Source: an uncultured Pseudoflavonifractor sp.
GTDB lineage: Bacteria > Bacillota > Clostridia > Oscillospirales > Oscillospiraceae
DNA: 35,831 bases
Assembly (NCBI RefSeq): GCF_944387805.1
Contig: NZ_CALXGI010000025.1
Coordinates: forward strand, 1 to 35,831
Direction: 5' to 3'
Shown: one piece after another, positions 1 to 7,246 of the stretch
How positions within the stretch are numbered: position 1 is the stretch's first letter
Layout: the number at the start of each line of letters is the position of its first letter
Position numbers and translations under genes: made by a program
Notes under the pieces: generated by a model
What the model saw: the letters and a program-made list of their open reading frames with translations, nothing else
What the model was told of the DNA's origin: nothing
Database searches by the model: none

Positions 1-684
1 GCCGAGTGCACCGACCCCTACACCGGCGAGACCTTCCTGACCCAGGACCTGGACGCCACCCCCATCCTGGACAACTTTGTCCTGGAGCACCCCGACTTCT
101 CCCTCAACGGCGCCAAGGCCATCTACTCCCTCACCGGCTATCAGGGCATCTTCGGCTACCGCACCCAGAACGACATCGACATTGCCGCCGACGACCCTGC
201 CCGCCCCGCCTTTGACGCCAAGCGCGCCGCCGAAATTGAGGCGGTCAAGCCCATCATCGAGCGTCTGAAGGAGACCGGCTGGACCTTCGGCTCCCACACC
301 TGGGGCCATATCCGCCTGGACATGGATGATATGGCCTGGATTCAGCGGGACACCGTCCGCTGGGCCGAGGAGGTTGGCTCTCTCGTAGGACCCACCAACA
401 TCCTCTTCTACCCCCACGGCGCCCGTCCCGACGGCAACGACTGGCACAAGACCGGCCCCGCTTTCCAGTATCTCCAGAGCCAGGGTTTCCGCATCTTCGC
501 CAGTGTTGGCATCAACTCCTTCTCCTATATCAAGGATGACATCTCCGCCGTCATCTGCGACCGGCTCCATCCCGACGGAACCACCCTCCGCTGGGCCCGC
601 AGCCGCTACCTCCAGTTTTACGACGCCCAGGACATTATCGACCTGACCGTCCGCCCCGACCTGGGCTACGATTTCAGCAAGTAA
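1..684 (+). CDS. Polysaccharide deacetylase family protein (5' end off window)
   Basis: The frame is open from base 1 to a TAA at 682-684, so 227 C-terminal residues are visible and the start lies upstream. A GSHTWGH stretch around residues 97-103 matches the NodB-fold metal-binding motif H-[ST]-x-x-H, and FYPHGARPDG further on fits the later RxP-type motif. The segment LTGYQGIFGYRT before it is typical of clostridial secreted deacetylases. The first catalytic motif (TFDD) would be in the missing part. The family removes N- or O-acetyl groups from cell-wall or extracellular polysaccharides, usually outside the membrane; substrate cannot be told here. A good terminator follows directly, so this is the last gene of its transcript. 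Confidence 0.8.
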   Translation, partial: AECTDPYTGETFLTQDLDATPILDNFVLEHPDFSLNGAKAIYSLTGYQGIFGYRTQNDIDIAADDPARPAFDAKRAAEIEAVKPIIERLKETGWTFGSHTWGHIRLDMDDMAWIQRDTVRWAEEVGSLVGPTNILFYPHGARPDGNDWHKTGPAFQYLQSQGFRIFASVGINSFSYIKDDISAVICDRLHPDGTTLRWARSRYLQFYDAQDIIDLTVRPDLGYDFSK

Positions 685-690
685 CATGCA

Positions 691-724
691 GCGGGACCTG
701 CTTTTCGGCAGGTCCCGCTTTTTA
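691..724 (+). terminator. Rho-independent terminator of the deacetylase gene
   Basis: GCGGGACCTGC and GCAGGTCCCGC form an 11-bp stem around a TTTTC-type loop, followed by a T run. It begins six bases after the deacetylase stop codon. Confidence 0.85.
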
Positions 725-734
725 TCAGCATATA

Positions 735-768
735 AAAAAGCCCGGAGCAGCTTGCTCCGGGCTTTTGT
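735..768 (-). terminator. Terminator for the minus-strand zinc-ribbon gene
   Basis: AGCCCGGAGCA pairs with TGCTCCGGGCT over a three-base loop. On the minus strand it is followed by CTTTTTTAT, giving a strong intrinsic terminator ten bases after the stop of the 778-1239 gene. A shorter T run on the plus side makes it partly bidirectional. Confidence 0.85.
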
Positions 769-777
769 TGTTGGCTT

Positions 778-1239
778 TTACTCTTCGTCGCCGTGGTCGT
801 GATCGTGGTCGCAGCCACAGCCGCAGCCGCAGCCGTCATCCTCGCAGTCGCCCATGTCGATGACAAACTTGCCCTTGCAGTTGGGGCACTCCACGGTGCC
901 GGCCTCCAGCACGTCCTCGTCGATGACCAGCTCCTGGCCGCAGTTGGGGCACTCGACCTCAAAGAAGTCGTCGTCCTCATCACAGCCGCACTCGTCCTCG
1001 TCATCCTCGTCGTCTTCGTCATAGACAACCTTCTCCACGTCGGAGAGATCGTCGGAAATGGCGTCGATCTCCTCGCCCATGGCCTCCATGTTGTCCTCCA
1101 TATCCTCGATGGACAGGCCGACCTCTTCCAGGATGCCGATCATCACGCTGATGAGCTTGCCTTCCTTGGATTCCTCGGTGTCCAGCTTCATGCCCTCGGC
1201 CAGGCCCTTCAGGTACGCGACCTTCTCAGAAATCGTCAT
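778..1239 (-). CDS. CD1247-type acidic zinc-ribbon protein
   Basis: The gene encodes 153 residues. The N-terminal ~70 residues (MTISEKVAYLKGLAEGM...) resemble the CD1247 N-terminal domain found in Clostridia: helical, acidic, no enzyme motif. A run of Asp/Glu then leads to a zinc ribbon with two CPNC knuckles, ECPNCGQE and ECPNCKGK, 25 residues apart. The tail is rich in Cys, His and Asp (GCGCGCGCDHDHDHGD) and could bind further metal. The start is fixed by AAAGGAGAT eight bases upstream of the ATG. It lies 93 bp downstream of efp on the same strand with no clear promoter between, so it is probably co-transcribed. Its function is unknown; a role in metal or nucleic-acid binding is only inferred. 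Confidence 0.75.
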   Translation of the reverse strand: MTISEKVAYLKGLAEGMKLDTEESKEGKLISVMIGILEEVGLSIEDMEDNMEAMGEEIDAISDDLSDVEKVVYDEDDEDDEDECGCDEDDDFFEVECPNCGQELVIDEDVLEAGTVECPNCKGKFVIDMGDCEDDGCGCGCGCDHDHDHGDEE

Positions 1240-1332
1240 GTTAATCTCCTTTCACACTCATCCTCTTGGGACCGTTCGAAAGTGGATCGTTCTCATGGCT
1301 CACCCGTGCGGCGCTGTGCCGCCAGGGATTGC

Positions 1333-1896
1333 TCAGGCCTTGCAGCGCTCCAGGTACTCGCCGGTGCGGGTGTCGATCTTGATGCGGTCGCCGGGGTTGA
1401 TGAACAGGGGCACCTTAATCTCCGCGCCAGTCTCCAGGGTGGCGGGCTTGGTCACGTTGGTGGCGGTGTCGCCGCGGAAGCCGGGATCGGTCTCGGTGAC
1501 CTCCAGTTCCACAAACGTGGGGGGCTCCACAGAGAAGATCTTGCCCTTATAGGAGTTGATCTTGCAGGTCATGTTCTCCTTCACAAAGCGGAAGTTGTCG
1601 CCCAGCACGTGGCCGTCGATGGGCACCAGGTCATAGGTCTCAGGGTCCATGAAGTAGTAGAGATCGCCGTCGTTGTAGCTGTACTCCATGTCCTTGCGCT
1701 CCACGAAGGCCTCCTCAAACTTGGCGGTGGGGTTGAAGGAGGTCTCGGTCACGCCGCCGGTGATGACGTTCTTCATCTTGGTGCGGACAAAGGCCGCGCC
1801 CTTGCCGGGCTTCACGTGCTGGAACTCGACCACCTGCATAACCTGGCCGTCCATCTCAAAGGTCATGCCGTTACGAAAATCGCTTGCACTAATCAT
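1333..1896 (-). CDS. efp: Translation elongation factor P
   Basis: The 187-residue protein is full-length EF-P, which binds ribosomes stalled at polyproline stretches and promotes peptide bond formation. It shows the KOW-like N-domain ([18 protein letters not shown]) and the conserved loop HVKPGKG, whose Lys32 is the residue modified in this family. The C-terminal OB-fold ends in [18 protein letters not shown], the standard EF-P signature. The start is ATG at 1896, preceded by TTTGGAGGACGAT; a longer frame reaches 1947 but its extra 17 residues lack homology and a ribosome site. M24 peptidase genes lie beside efp in many Firmicutes, as here. A promoter is predicted 60 bp upstream. Confidence 0.96.
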   Translation of the reverse strand: MISASDFRNGMTFEMDGQVMQVVEFQHVKPGKGAAFVRTKMKNVITGGVTETSFNPTAKFEEAFVERKDMEYSYNDGDLYYFMDPETYDLVPIDGHVLGDNFRFVKENMTCKINSYKGKIFSVEPPTFVELEVTETDPGFRGDTATNVTKPATLETGAEIKVPLFINPGDRIKIDTRTGEYLERCKA

Positions 1897-1950
1897 GGGT
1901 ATCGTCCTCCAAAATTTGGTATCTTGTGGGGGTTCACATATTATCAAGTC

Positions 1951-1979
1951 ATTTTACCGTATTCTGCCCGCTTTTGCAA
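1951..1979 (-). promoter_or_regulatory. Predicted sigma-A promoter of efp
   Basis: On the minus strand TTGCAA (1974-1979) and TAAAAT (1951-1956) are 17 bp apart. An 11-bp inverted repeat, ATTCTGCCCGC at 1961-1971 and its complement at 1996-2006, has one arm inside the spacer. Confidence 0.6.
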
Positions 1980-2020
1980 GAGCTTTTCCCCCCCTGCGGG
2001 CAGAATTTTAAGGAAATTGC

Positions 2021-3085
2021 TCAGAGCACAATGAGATCCTTGGGGGCTTTGGTGATATCGATGCAGCCGTCCTCGGTCATGATGGCCACATCCTCGATAC
2101 GCACGCCGAAACGGCCGGGGAGATAGATGCCGGGCTCGGCGGACACGGCGGCGCCCACGGGCATGGGGGTTTCGTCCCTCATATTGGCGTTGGGGGACTC
2201 GTGAATCTCGATGCCCACGCTGTGGCCGTAGCCGTGGCCGAAGTACTCGCCGTAGCCGGCGTCCTCGATGACCTTGCGGGCAGCGGCATCAATGCTCTTG
2301 CCGGTGACCCCGGCCTTGGAGGCGGCCAGGCCGGCCAGCTGGGCCTGAAGCACCACATTGTACACCTTCCGCATCTCCTCGGTGGGCTCGCCCAGGGCCA
2401 CGGTGCGGGTCATGTCGGAGCAGTAGCCGTCGTAGATGCAGCCGAAGTCCATGGTGATGAACTCGCCGCTCTCCACCTTCTTGTCCCCGGGCACGCCGTG
2501 GGGCAGACTTCCGTTGGGGCCGGAGACCACAATGGGGTCAAAGGACATCTTCTGGGCGCCGAAGCGGAGCATGTCGTACTCCAGCTTGGCGGCGATCTCC
2601 TTCTCGGTGACGCCGGGCTTGATGAACTTGAGGATCTCATCAAAGGCCCGCTCGGAGATCCGCTGGGCCTTGACCATGGCGTCCAGCTCCTCCTGGTCCT
2701 TGGCGGCGCGCAGGCCGTTGACCAGCCCCTGGGCGGGCACCAGCTCCACCTGGAGGGCGCCCTCCAGGCGCTTGTACTCGGCCACGGTCATGTAGCTGTC
2801 CTCAAATCCCAGCTTGCGGATGCCCAGCTCATTGATCCCCTCCTGGATGAGAACGGGGTAGCTCTTTCCCCGGCCCGTCATGGTGATGGCCGCGCCGGTG
2901 ACCGTCTTCTCCGCCGCCTCAATGTAGCGGGAGTCGGTGAAGTAGCGGCACTCACCGGCAGTCACCATCACATAGCCCTCGCCGTGGAAGCCCACGCCGT
3001 AGAACTCGCCGGGGGCGCTGGAGAGCAGCATGGCGTCAATTCCATATTCGGGCAGCTTGGCTGCAATCTGCTTCAGATGGTTCAT
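2021..3085 (-). CDS. M24 family Xaa-Pro aminopeptidase
   Basis: The 354-residue protein has the creatinase-like N-domain followed by the pita-bread M24 metallopeptidase domain. The dinuclear metal ligands are visible: Asp in ITMDFG, Asp in SDMTRT, His in HGYGHSVGIEIHE, Glu in EIHES and Glu in VRIEDVA. Family members release N-terminal residues preceding proline, in the cytoplasm. Length fits the short PepQ/YqhT-type Xaa-Pro peptidases of Firmicutes. The frame can begin at GTG 3088 or ATG 3085; AAGGAAG lies just upstream and ATG 3085 is chosen. It sits directly upstream of efp, matching the common yqhT-efp pairing and hinting at a shared interest in proline-rich proteins. Stop is 125 bp before efp. 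Confidence 0.9.
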   Translation of the reverse strand: MNHLKQIAAKLPEYGIDAMLLSSAPGEFYGVGFHGEGYVMVTAGECRYFTDSRYIEAAEKTVTGAAITMTGRGKSYPVLIQEGINELGIRKLGFEDSYMTVAEYKRLEGALQVELVPAQGLVNGLRAAKDQEELDAMVKAQRISERAFDEILKFIKPGVTEKEIAAKLEYDMLRFGAQKMSFDPIVVSGPNGSLPHGVPGDKKVESGEFITMDFGCIYDGYCSDMTRTVALGEPTEEMRKVYNVVLQAQLAGLAASKAGVTGKSIDAAARKVIEDAGYGEYFGHGYGHSVGIEIHESPNANMRDETPMPVGAAVSAEPGIYLPGRFGVRIEDVAIMTEDGCIDITKAPKDLIVL

Positions 3086-3152
3086 CACAATCTACTTCCT
3101 TTTCTATAAAGTTGGCGGCTATCCCTATGGAGGCGCCGCCCGTATGGCGGCG

Positions 3153-3998
3153 TTACAGCGCCGCCTGATACAGCTTCTTCATGGTTAATGCGTCCTCGGC
3201 CTGGGTTCCGGCCGACTCGCAGATAAAGGTGGGGCTCCAGCCCCGGCGTGCAATCTCGGCCATCAGGGGTGCCGGGTCGGGGCCGAACTCGTCCTGGTCA
3301 AAGGTCAGGTGCATCTTCTCTCCGCCATTGGGGGTGAACTGAATCTTGGAGAAGTGGCTGTGGAAGTGGGACGCCCGCTCCTCGCCCAGCACCTCAACCA
3401 CCCGGTCCAGCATGCGGACACAGGCCTCATGGCCCTCCAGCTCCCCCAGGGTGCGGGCGTACAGGTGGCCGAAGTCGATGCAGGGCGTGAGCCGCTCATC
3501 CAGTGTGCACAGCTCCAGCACCTCGTCCAGGTCCCCCAGCTGGTTGATCTTGCCCATGGTCTCGGGGCAGAGGGTGATATGGCCAAAGCCCTCGCCGTCC
3601 ACGGCGGAGACAATTTCCTTGAGGGAGTTCAGGGCGATGTCCTGGGCCTCCCGGCGGGTGCGCTTCATCAGCGCCCCGGAGTGGATGACCACCCGGGTGG
3701 CCCCCATCCAATCCGCCGCACGGCAGGCAGCAATGATATAGCCCGTGGTCTTTTTCAGGCTCTCCGGGTCGGGGTTGGCCAGGTTGATGAAGTAGGGCGC
3801 GTGGAGGGACAGGGCCACGCCGTGTTCCGCTGCGGCGGCGCCCAGCTTCCGGGCCGTCTCCTCCCCCACGTTGACCCCCTTGCCGCACTGGTACTCGTAG
3901 GCCTCCAGACCCAGCCCGCTGAGCCAGCGAGGGGCGTCCACCGAGGATTTATAAGGGAATGATTCCGCGTTTCCCGCGGGTCCGAATTTTGCGCTCAT
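3153..3998 (-). CDS. Endonuclease IV-like TIM-barrel protein (AP endonuclease family 2)
   Basis: The 281-residue protein follows the endonuclease IV/xylose-isomerase-like TIM-barrel pattern. Candidate zinc ligands are His in LSLHAPYFINLAN, His in VVIHSGA, Glu in LCPETMG, Asp and His in CIDFGHLYA, His in SHFHSHFSK and Glu in FICESAG, in the order seen in Nfo. The family cuts DNA at abasic sites, though some members are sugar isomerases or have unknown substrates; repair is the best guess. The ATG start overlaps the yqeG stop by four bases (ATGA), showing translational coupling, and AGGAGAG precedes it. It is somewhat diverged from classical Nfo at the N-terminus. Confidence 0.8.
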   Translation of the reverse strand: MSAKFGPAGNAESFPYKSSVDAPRWLSGLGLEAYEYQCGKGVNVGEETARKLGAAAAEHGVALSLHAPYFINLANPDPESLKKTTGYIIAACRAADWMGATRVVIHSGALMKRTRREAQDIALNSLKEIVSAVDGEGFGHITLCPETMGKINQLGDLDEVLELCTLDERLTPCIDFGHLYARTLGELEGHEACVRMLDRVVEVLGEERASHFHSHFSKIQFTPNGGEKMHLTFDQDEFGPDPAPLMAEIARRGWSPTFICESAGTQAEDALTMKKLYQAAL

Positions 3999-4507
3999 AA
4001 TGCTCTCCTGTTGTTTCGTCTTCCCAGGGCACGGAAGGGCTCCTCCACCGCGTAGCGGAGGTAGCGCCCCGGGTTGCCCGCCAGCTCAATGGGCTCCACC
4101 ATCAGGGCCTTCACCCCGGAACGCCGGGCCCCCAGGATATCGGTAAAAATCTGGTCTCCCACCATGGCGGTCTGCTCCGGCTTCCGGCCCATGCGCTCCA
4201 TGGCCCTGAAGTACCCCGCCGTGCCCGGCTTGCCCGAGTGGCCCTGGTAGGGGATGCCCAGCGCCTGGGCAAAGTGGCTGGCCCGGGTGGGCTTGCGGCT
4301 GTTGGACAGGAGATAGAGCTCCACCCCCGCCGCCTCCAGCTTCTCCTTCCAGTCCCGCAGGGCCTGGTCCGGCTCCGGCTGGCCGTATTTGGCCAGGGTG
4401 TTATCCAGATCCGCCAGGAGAAGGGTGATGCCCGCCTGCCGCAGGGCGGCGGGGTCTATGTCGTAAATGCTTTGATACACCCGGTCGGGTATCAGGGAAA
4501 AAGGCAA
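3995..4507 (-). CDS. yqeG: YqeG family HAD phosphatase
   Basis: The 170-residue protein is a small HAD superfamily IIIA phosphatase. Motif I is LLADLDNTL with two catalytic aspartates, motif II is the Ser in LLSNSRK, and motif III/IV is the Lys region plus MVGDQIFTDILGA. The family is universal in Firmicutes; its substrate is not firmly established. The frame reaches a GTG at 4516, but GAGG abuts that codon. A TTG at 4507 sits eight bases after GAGG and gives MPFSLIPDRV, which aligns with the N-terminus of known YqeG proteins, so TTG is preferred. It heads a minus-strand run with the TIM-barrel gene. Confidence 0.88.
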   Translation of the reverse strand: MPFSLIPDRVYQSIYDIDPAALRQAGITLLLADLDNTLAKYGQPEPDQALRDWKEKLEAAGVELYLLSNSRKPTRASHFAQALGIPYQGHSGKPGTAGYFRAMERMGRKPEQTAMVGDQIFTDILGARRSGVKALMVEPIELAGNPGRYLRYAVEEPFRALGRRNNRRAL

Positions 4508-4524
4508 ACTGTTCACCTCGTTTA

Positions 4525-4548
4525 TTTGCTATGCAAAAGCATAGCAAA
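4525..4548. repeat. Perfect hairpin 1 (10-bp stem, AAAA loop)
   Basis: TTTGCTATGC pairs perfectly with GCATAGCAAA across four A residues. On the minus strand it lies just upstream of the yqeG ribosome site. No T run follows, so it is not a normal terminator. Confidence 0.7.
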
Positions 4549-4551
4549 ATC

Positions 4552-4580
4552 GGCCATGTGCCGCTTCGAGCGGTACGGCC
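4552..4580. repeat. Hairpin 2 in the 4517-4762 cluster
   Basis: GGCC at each end pairs, and inside it GTGCCGC pairs with GCGGTAC (one G-T) around a TTCGA loop, with a two-base bulge between. Confidence 0.55.
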
Positions 4581-4591
4581 ATAAAATTACA

Positions 4592-4620
4592 GCGCATGGG
4601 CCGGGACGGCCCATATGCGC
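4592..4620. repeat. Hairpin 3 in the 4517-4762 cluster
   Basis: GCGCATGGGCC pairs with GGCCCATATGCGC around a GGGAC loop, with a two-base AT bulge on one side. Confidence 0.6.
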
Positions 4621-4622
4621 AT

Positions 4623-4683
4623 AAACTTCATGCGCCGCAGGCCTTTGCCTGCTTTCGCGGCGCGCGCTCGGCGCATGAAGTTT
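4623..4683. repeat. Hairpin 4: branched 15-bp inverted repeat
   Basis: AAACTTCATGCGCCG (4623-4637) pairs perfectly with CGGCGCATGAAGTTT (4669-4683). Inside it GCAGGC and GCCTGC form a second stem with a CTTT loop, and a CGCGGCGCGCG tract follows, so the whole could fold as a branched structure. With hairpins 1-3 it fills the divergent gap between yqeG and the next gene. Confidence 0.65.
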
Positions 4684-4762
4684 TGCTTCTGAACCTTAGG
4701 ATGTCCGCATAGACTGCATTATAACATTTCGGCAAAACATGGACAAGGGGGTACCATCCATT

Positions 4763-5539
4763 ATGCGTTCCAAAACCCAACTGATTCTCACCGTTCCGCC
4801 CGCTGACAGCCGTGCCGCCTCCCGGTTGGGGCTGCCTCTGGCCCATACGGCCTACCGGGTGGGCGGCGGCCCCCATCTCTTCCGCGCCAATATGCCGGTG
4901 GCGGTCCGGGGCGGGCTGATGGTCATTGACGATGCGGGCTTTGACGGCCTGGGCCAGGCCCTGCCCTTCTGCCACGAGGTCATGCGGGAGTGCTCCGCCC
5001 GGGGCTTTGACGGGGTCATCTGCTCCTTCCGTTCCCGGCCCCTCACGGTACTGGGGCAGATTGTCTCCCAGCTGGGGGAGCTGATGCACAAGCGGGGCTG
5101 GCCGCTGTACGTCCCCGAGGCCTACGCCCGGTTTTCGGACACGGCCCGGGTACTCATCCCCACCGCCCTGTCAGGGGGTTCTCTGCGCCAGCGGCTGACT
5201 GAGGCGTCAGAGCAGTACGGCGCGGACCGGGTGGCTCTGGACGTGGAGCTGGTGCGGCAGGACTTCTTTCTCCCCTCTCCCACCGGTCAGGGCGTGCCCA
5301 TGACCAGGGAGGAGCTGGACAAAAAAATGGAGGCGCTGAGTCCGTCGGTGTTCTTCTCCAACGAGCTGTGCGCCCACTACTTCACCTACATGTCCCCCAA
5401 GACCGGCGCCCACTTCGTCCTCTTTGACGACGCGGGCAGCATCCGCAAAAAGCTCCAGCTCTCCCGCAGCCTGGACATCGGCTACGCGGTTCTTTCCTAC
5501 CCGGATACCGCCGGGCTGCTGCCCCAGATTCTCGCCTGA
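4763..5539 (+). CDS. Degenerate glycoside hydrolase 18-like TIM-barrel protein
   Basis: The 258-residue protein has no signal peptide. The second half reads like the end of a GH18/YaaH-type barrel: FFSNELCAHYFTYM, then HFVLFDDAGSIRKKLQLSRSLDIGYAVLSYP, resembling the FDD-A-SIR-KL and closing-strand pattern of spore-type chitinase-like proteins. The usual GH18 catalytic DxxDxDxE is not seen; RVALDVELV occupies roughly that place. It may therefore be a non-catalytic or altered enzyme. The start ATG at 4763 has AAGGGGG eleven bases upstream; an earlier ATG at 4739 lacks a ribosome site. It is divergent from yqeG across the hairpin cluster. Assignment rests on pattern recognition only. Confidence 0.5.
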   Translation: MRSKTQLILTVPPADSRAASRLGLPLAHTAYRVGGGPHLFRANMPVAVRGGLMVIDDAGFDGLGQALPFCHEVMRECSARGFDGVICSFRSRPLTVLGQIVSQLGELMHKRGWPLYVPEAYARFSDTARVLIPTALSGGSLRQRLTEASEQYGADRVALDVELVRQDFFLPSPTGQGVPMTREELDKKMEALSPSVFFSNELCAHYFTYMSPKTGAHFVLFDDAGSIRKKLQLSRSLDIGYAVLSYPDTAGLLPQILA

Positions 5540-5553
5540 GCAGCCCTCGCCGC

Positions 5554-5582
5554 TTGCCTTCCGGCACGCCCCATGGTATGAT
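5554..5582 (+). promoter_or_regulatory. Predicted sigma-A promoter of the deaminase gene
   Basis: TTGCCT (5554-5559) and TATGAT (5577-5582) are separated by 17 bp, about 50 bp before the amidohydrolase start. Confidence 0.55.
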
Positions 5583-5632
5583 GAATAAGGGGATTTTCCC
5601 CATCCTATTCTCAAAAAAGGGGGCGCCGCTCC

Positions 5633-6991
5633 ATGTCCACCCTGCTCATCCGCAATGCGCGCTACATCGTCTCCTGCGATGACTACGACACCCTCCACGA
5701 GAACGCCAACCTCTTTATCCGGGACGGCGTGGTGGAGTACATCGGCCCCAACCTGTGCCACGCCGACGCCGTTATAGACGCCTCCCGCATGGCAGTCTAT
5801 CCCGGCCTTATCAACACCCACCACCACCTGTACCAGATCTTCTCCCGCAACCTGCCCCAGGTCCAGCGGATGGAGCTGTTTCCCTGGCTGACAACTCTGT
5901 ACGAGGTGTGGAAGAACCTGGACGAGGACGTGGTGTACCACGCCTCCCTTACCGGCATGGGAGAGCTGCTGAAAAACGGGTGCACCACCTGCTTTGACCA
6001 CCACTATGTGTTCCCCGACAGGGCCGGTGACCTGATTGCCGCCCAGTTCCGGGCGGCAGATACCCTGGGCATGCGGTTCCACGCCTCCCGGGGCTCCATG
6101 GACCTGTCCAGGAAGGACGGCGGCCTGCCGCCCGACAGCGTGGTCCAGTCCATCGACGCCATTCTGGCCGACTCGGAGCGGCTGGTGAAGGTGTGGCACG
6201 ACGGCAGCCGCTATTCCATGCACCGGGTGGCTCTGGCCCCCTGCTCCCCCTTCTCGGTGACCGGCGACCTGCTCCGGGAGAGCGCCAGGCTGGCCCGCAG
6301 CCTGGGTGTGCGTCTCCACACCCACCTGGCCGAGACCAGGGACGAGGAGAAGTTCACCCTGGAGAAGTTCGGCATGCGCCCCCTGGCCTACATGGAGTCC
6401 CTGGGCTGGCTGGGCAGCGACGTGTGGTACGCCCACGGCATCCACTTCAACGACGACGAGCTCCGGCTCCTGGCCGAGACGGGCACCGGCGTGGCCCACT
6501 GCCCCATCTCCAACATGAAGCTCGCCTCCGGCGTCTGCCGCCTCCACGAGATGCTGGACATGGGCGTTCCGGCGGGTCTGGCGGTGGACGGTTCCGCCTC
6601 CAACGACGGCTCCAACCTGCTGGAGGAGATGCGGGTGGCCTACCTGCTCCAGCGGCTGACCTACAGCCAGAAGGCCCCCACCGGGTACGACATTCTCAAG
6701 CTGGCCACCCGGGGCTCCGCGGCCCTGCTGGGCCGGGACGACATCGGCTGTCTGGCCACCGGCATGGCCGCCGACCTGTTCCTGGTGAACCTGGACCGGA
6801 TTGAGCTGGTGGCCGCCCAGCTGGACCCCAGGTCCATGCTGGCCACAGTCGGCCTCAAGGGCGCGGTGGACTACACGGTGGTCAACGGCAGGGCCGTGGT
6901 GCAGAACGGCCAGCTGGTCACCGTGGACGAGGCCGAGGAGGCCGCCGCTGCCAACGCCTGCGCCGGGCGCTACCTGGGGCAGGCGCTGTAA
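5633..6991 (+). CDS. 8-oxoguanine deaminase-like amidohydrolase
   Basis: The 452-residue protein is a full-length metal-dependent amidohydrolase of the cytosine/guanine-deaminase branch. Visible metal and catalytic residues are the HHHL motif in LINTHHHLYQIF, His and Glu in HTHLAETRDEE, His in WYAHGIHF and Asp in LAVDGSASNDGSNLLEEMR. GVAHCPISNMKLASG is the usual substrate-loop signature of this branch. The N-terminus (LLIRNARYIVSCDD) and the TTLYEVWKNL region match the 8-oxoguanine deaminase / hydroxydechloroatrazine ethylaminohydrolase group, which converts 8-oxoguanine to urate and ammonia. It would act in the cytoplasm on oxidised purines. AAAGGGGG precedes the ATG by nine bases. Other aminohydrolase substrates remain possible. 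Confidence 0.8.
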   Translation: MSTLLIRNARYIVSCDDYDTLHENANLFIRDGVVEYIGPNLCHADAVIDASRMAVYPGLINTHHHLYQIFSRNLPQVQRMELFPWLTTLYEVWKNLDEDVVYHASLTGMGELLKNGCTTCFDHHYVFPDRAGDLIAAQFRAADTLGMRFHASRGSMDLSRKDGGLPPDSVVQSIDAILADSERLVKVWHDGSRYSMHRVALAPCSPFSVTGDLLRESARLARSLGVRLHTHLAETRDEEKFTLEKFGMRPLAYMESLGWLGSDVWYAHGIHFNDDELRLLAETGTGVAHCPISNMKLASGVCRLHEMLDMGVPAGLAVDGSASNDGSNLLEEMRVAYLLQRLTYSQKAPTGYDILKLATRGSAALLGRDDIGCLATGMAADLFLVNLDRIELVAAQLDPRSMLATVGLKGAVDYTVVNGRAVVQNGQLVTVDEAEEAAAANACAGRYLGQAL

Positions 6992-7098
6992 TAAGCCCGC
7001 CCCAGTCCAGAAGCGATATTTCCATTTTATTCGGACGCTGCTCCGACCAAGGGCGCACCCTGGTTAATTTAAGAGATAATCCATCGGAAATCTATTGC

Positions 7099-7140
7099 CG
7101 GGTCTGGGAAGCAAACCGCTCCCAGGCCCGATTCCTTTCT
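7099..7140 (+). terminator. Probable terminator after the deaminase gene
   Basis: CGGGTCTGGGA pairs with TCCCAGGCCCG (one G-T pair) around a ten-base loop, followed by ATTCCTTTCT. The T run is imperfect and the hairpin is 107 bp after the stop. Confidence 0.5.
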
Positions 7141-7172
7141 GTATGCGGCTGCCCCCTCACGCCCAAAGCCAC

Positions 7173-7203
7173 TTGACATTTTCTCCCTCAGTCGTTATAT
7201 AAT
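7173..7203 (+). promoter_or_regulatory. Predicted sigma-A promoter of the alpha/beta hydrolase gene
   Basis: A consensus TTGACA (7173-7178) is followed by a TATATAAT tract; TATATA at 7196-7201 gives a 17-bp spacer and TATAAT at 7198-7203 a 19-bp spacer. Confidence 0.65.
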
Positions 7204-7246
7204 GATAACTGTTTTGTGCAGCGCATCATGAAAGGAGATTTTTCCC

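Noticed and set aside
793..2034. Plus-strand open frame of 413 codons
   Set aside because: Shadow of the zinc-ribbon and efp genes; the low-complexity Val/Leu/Ala/His sequence is a GC artefact.
4525..4683. CRISPR array
   Set aside because: The hairpins differ in sequence and there are no equal spacers or direct repeats.
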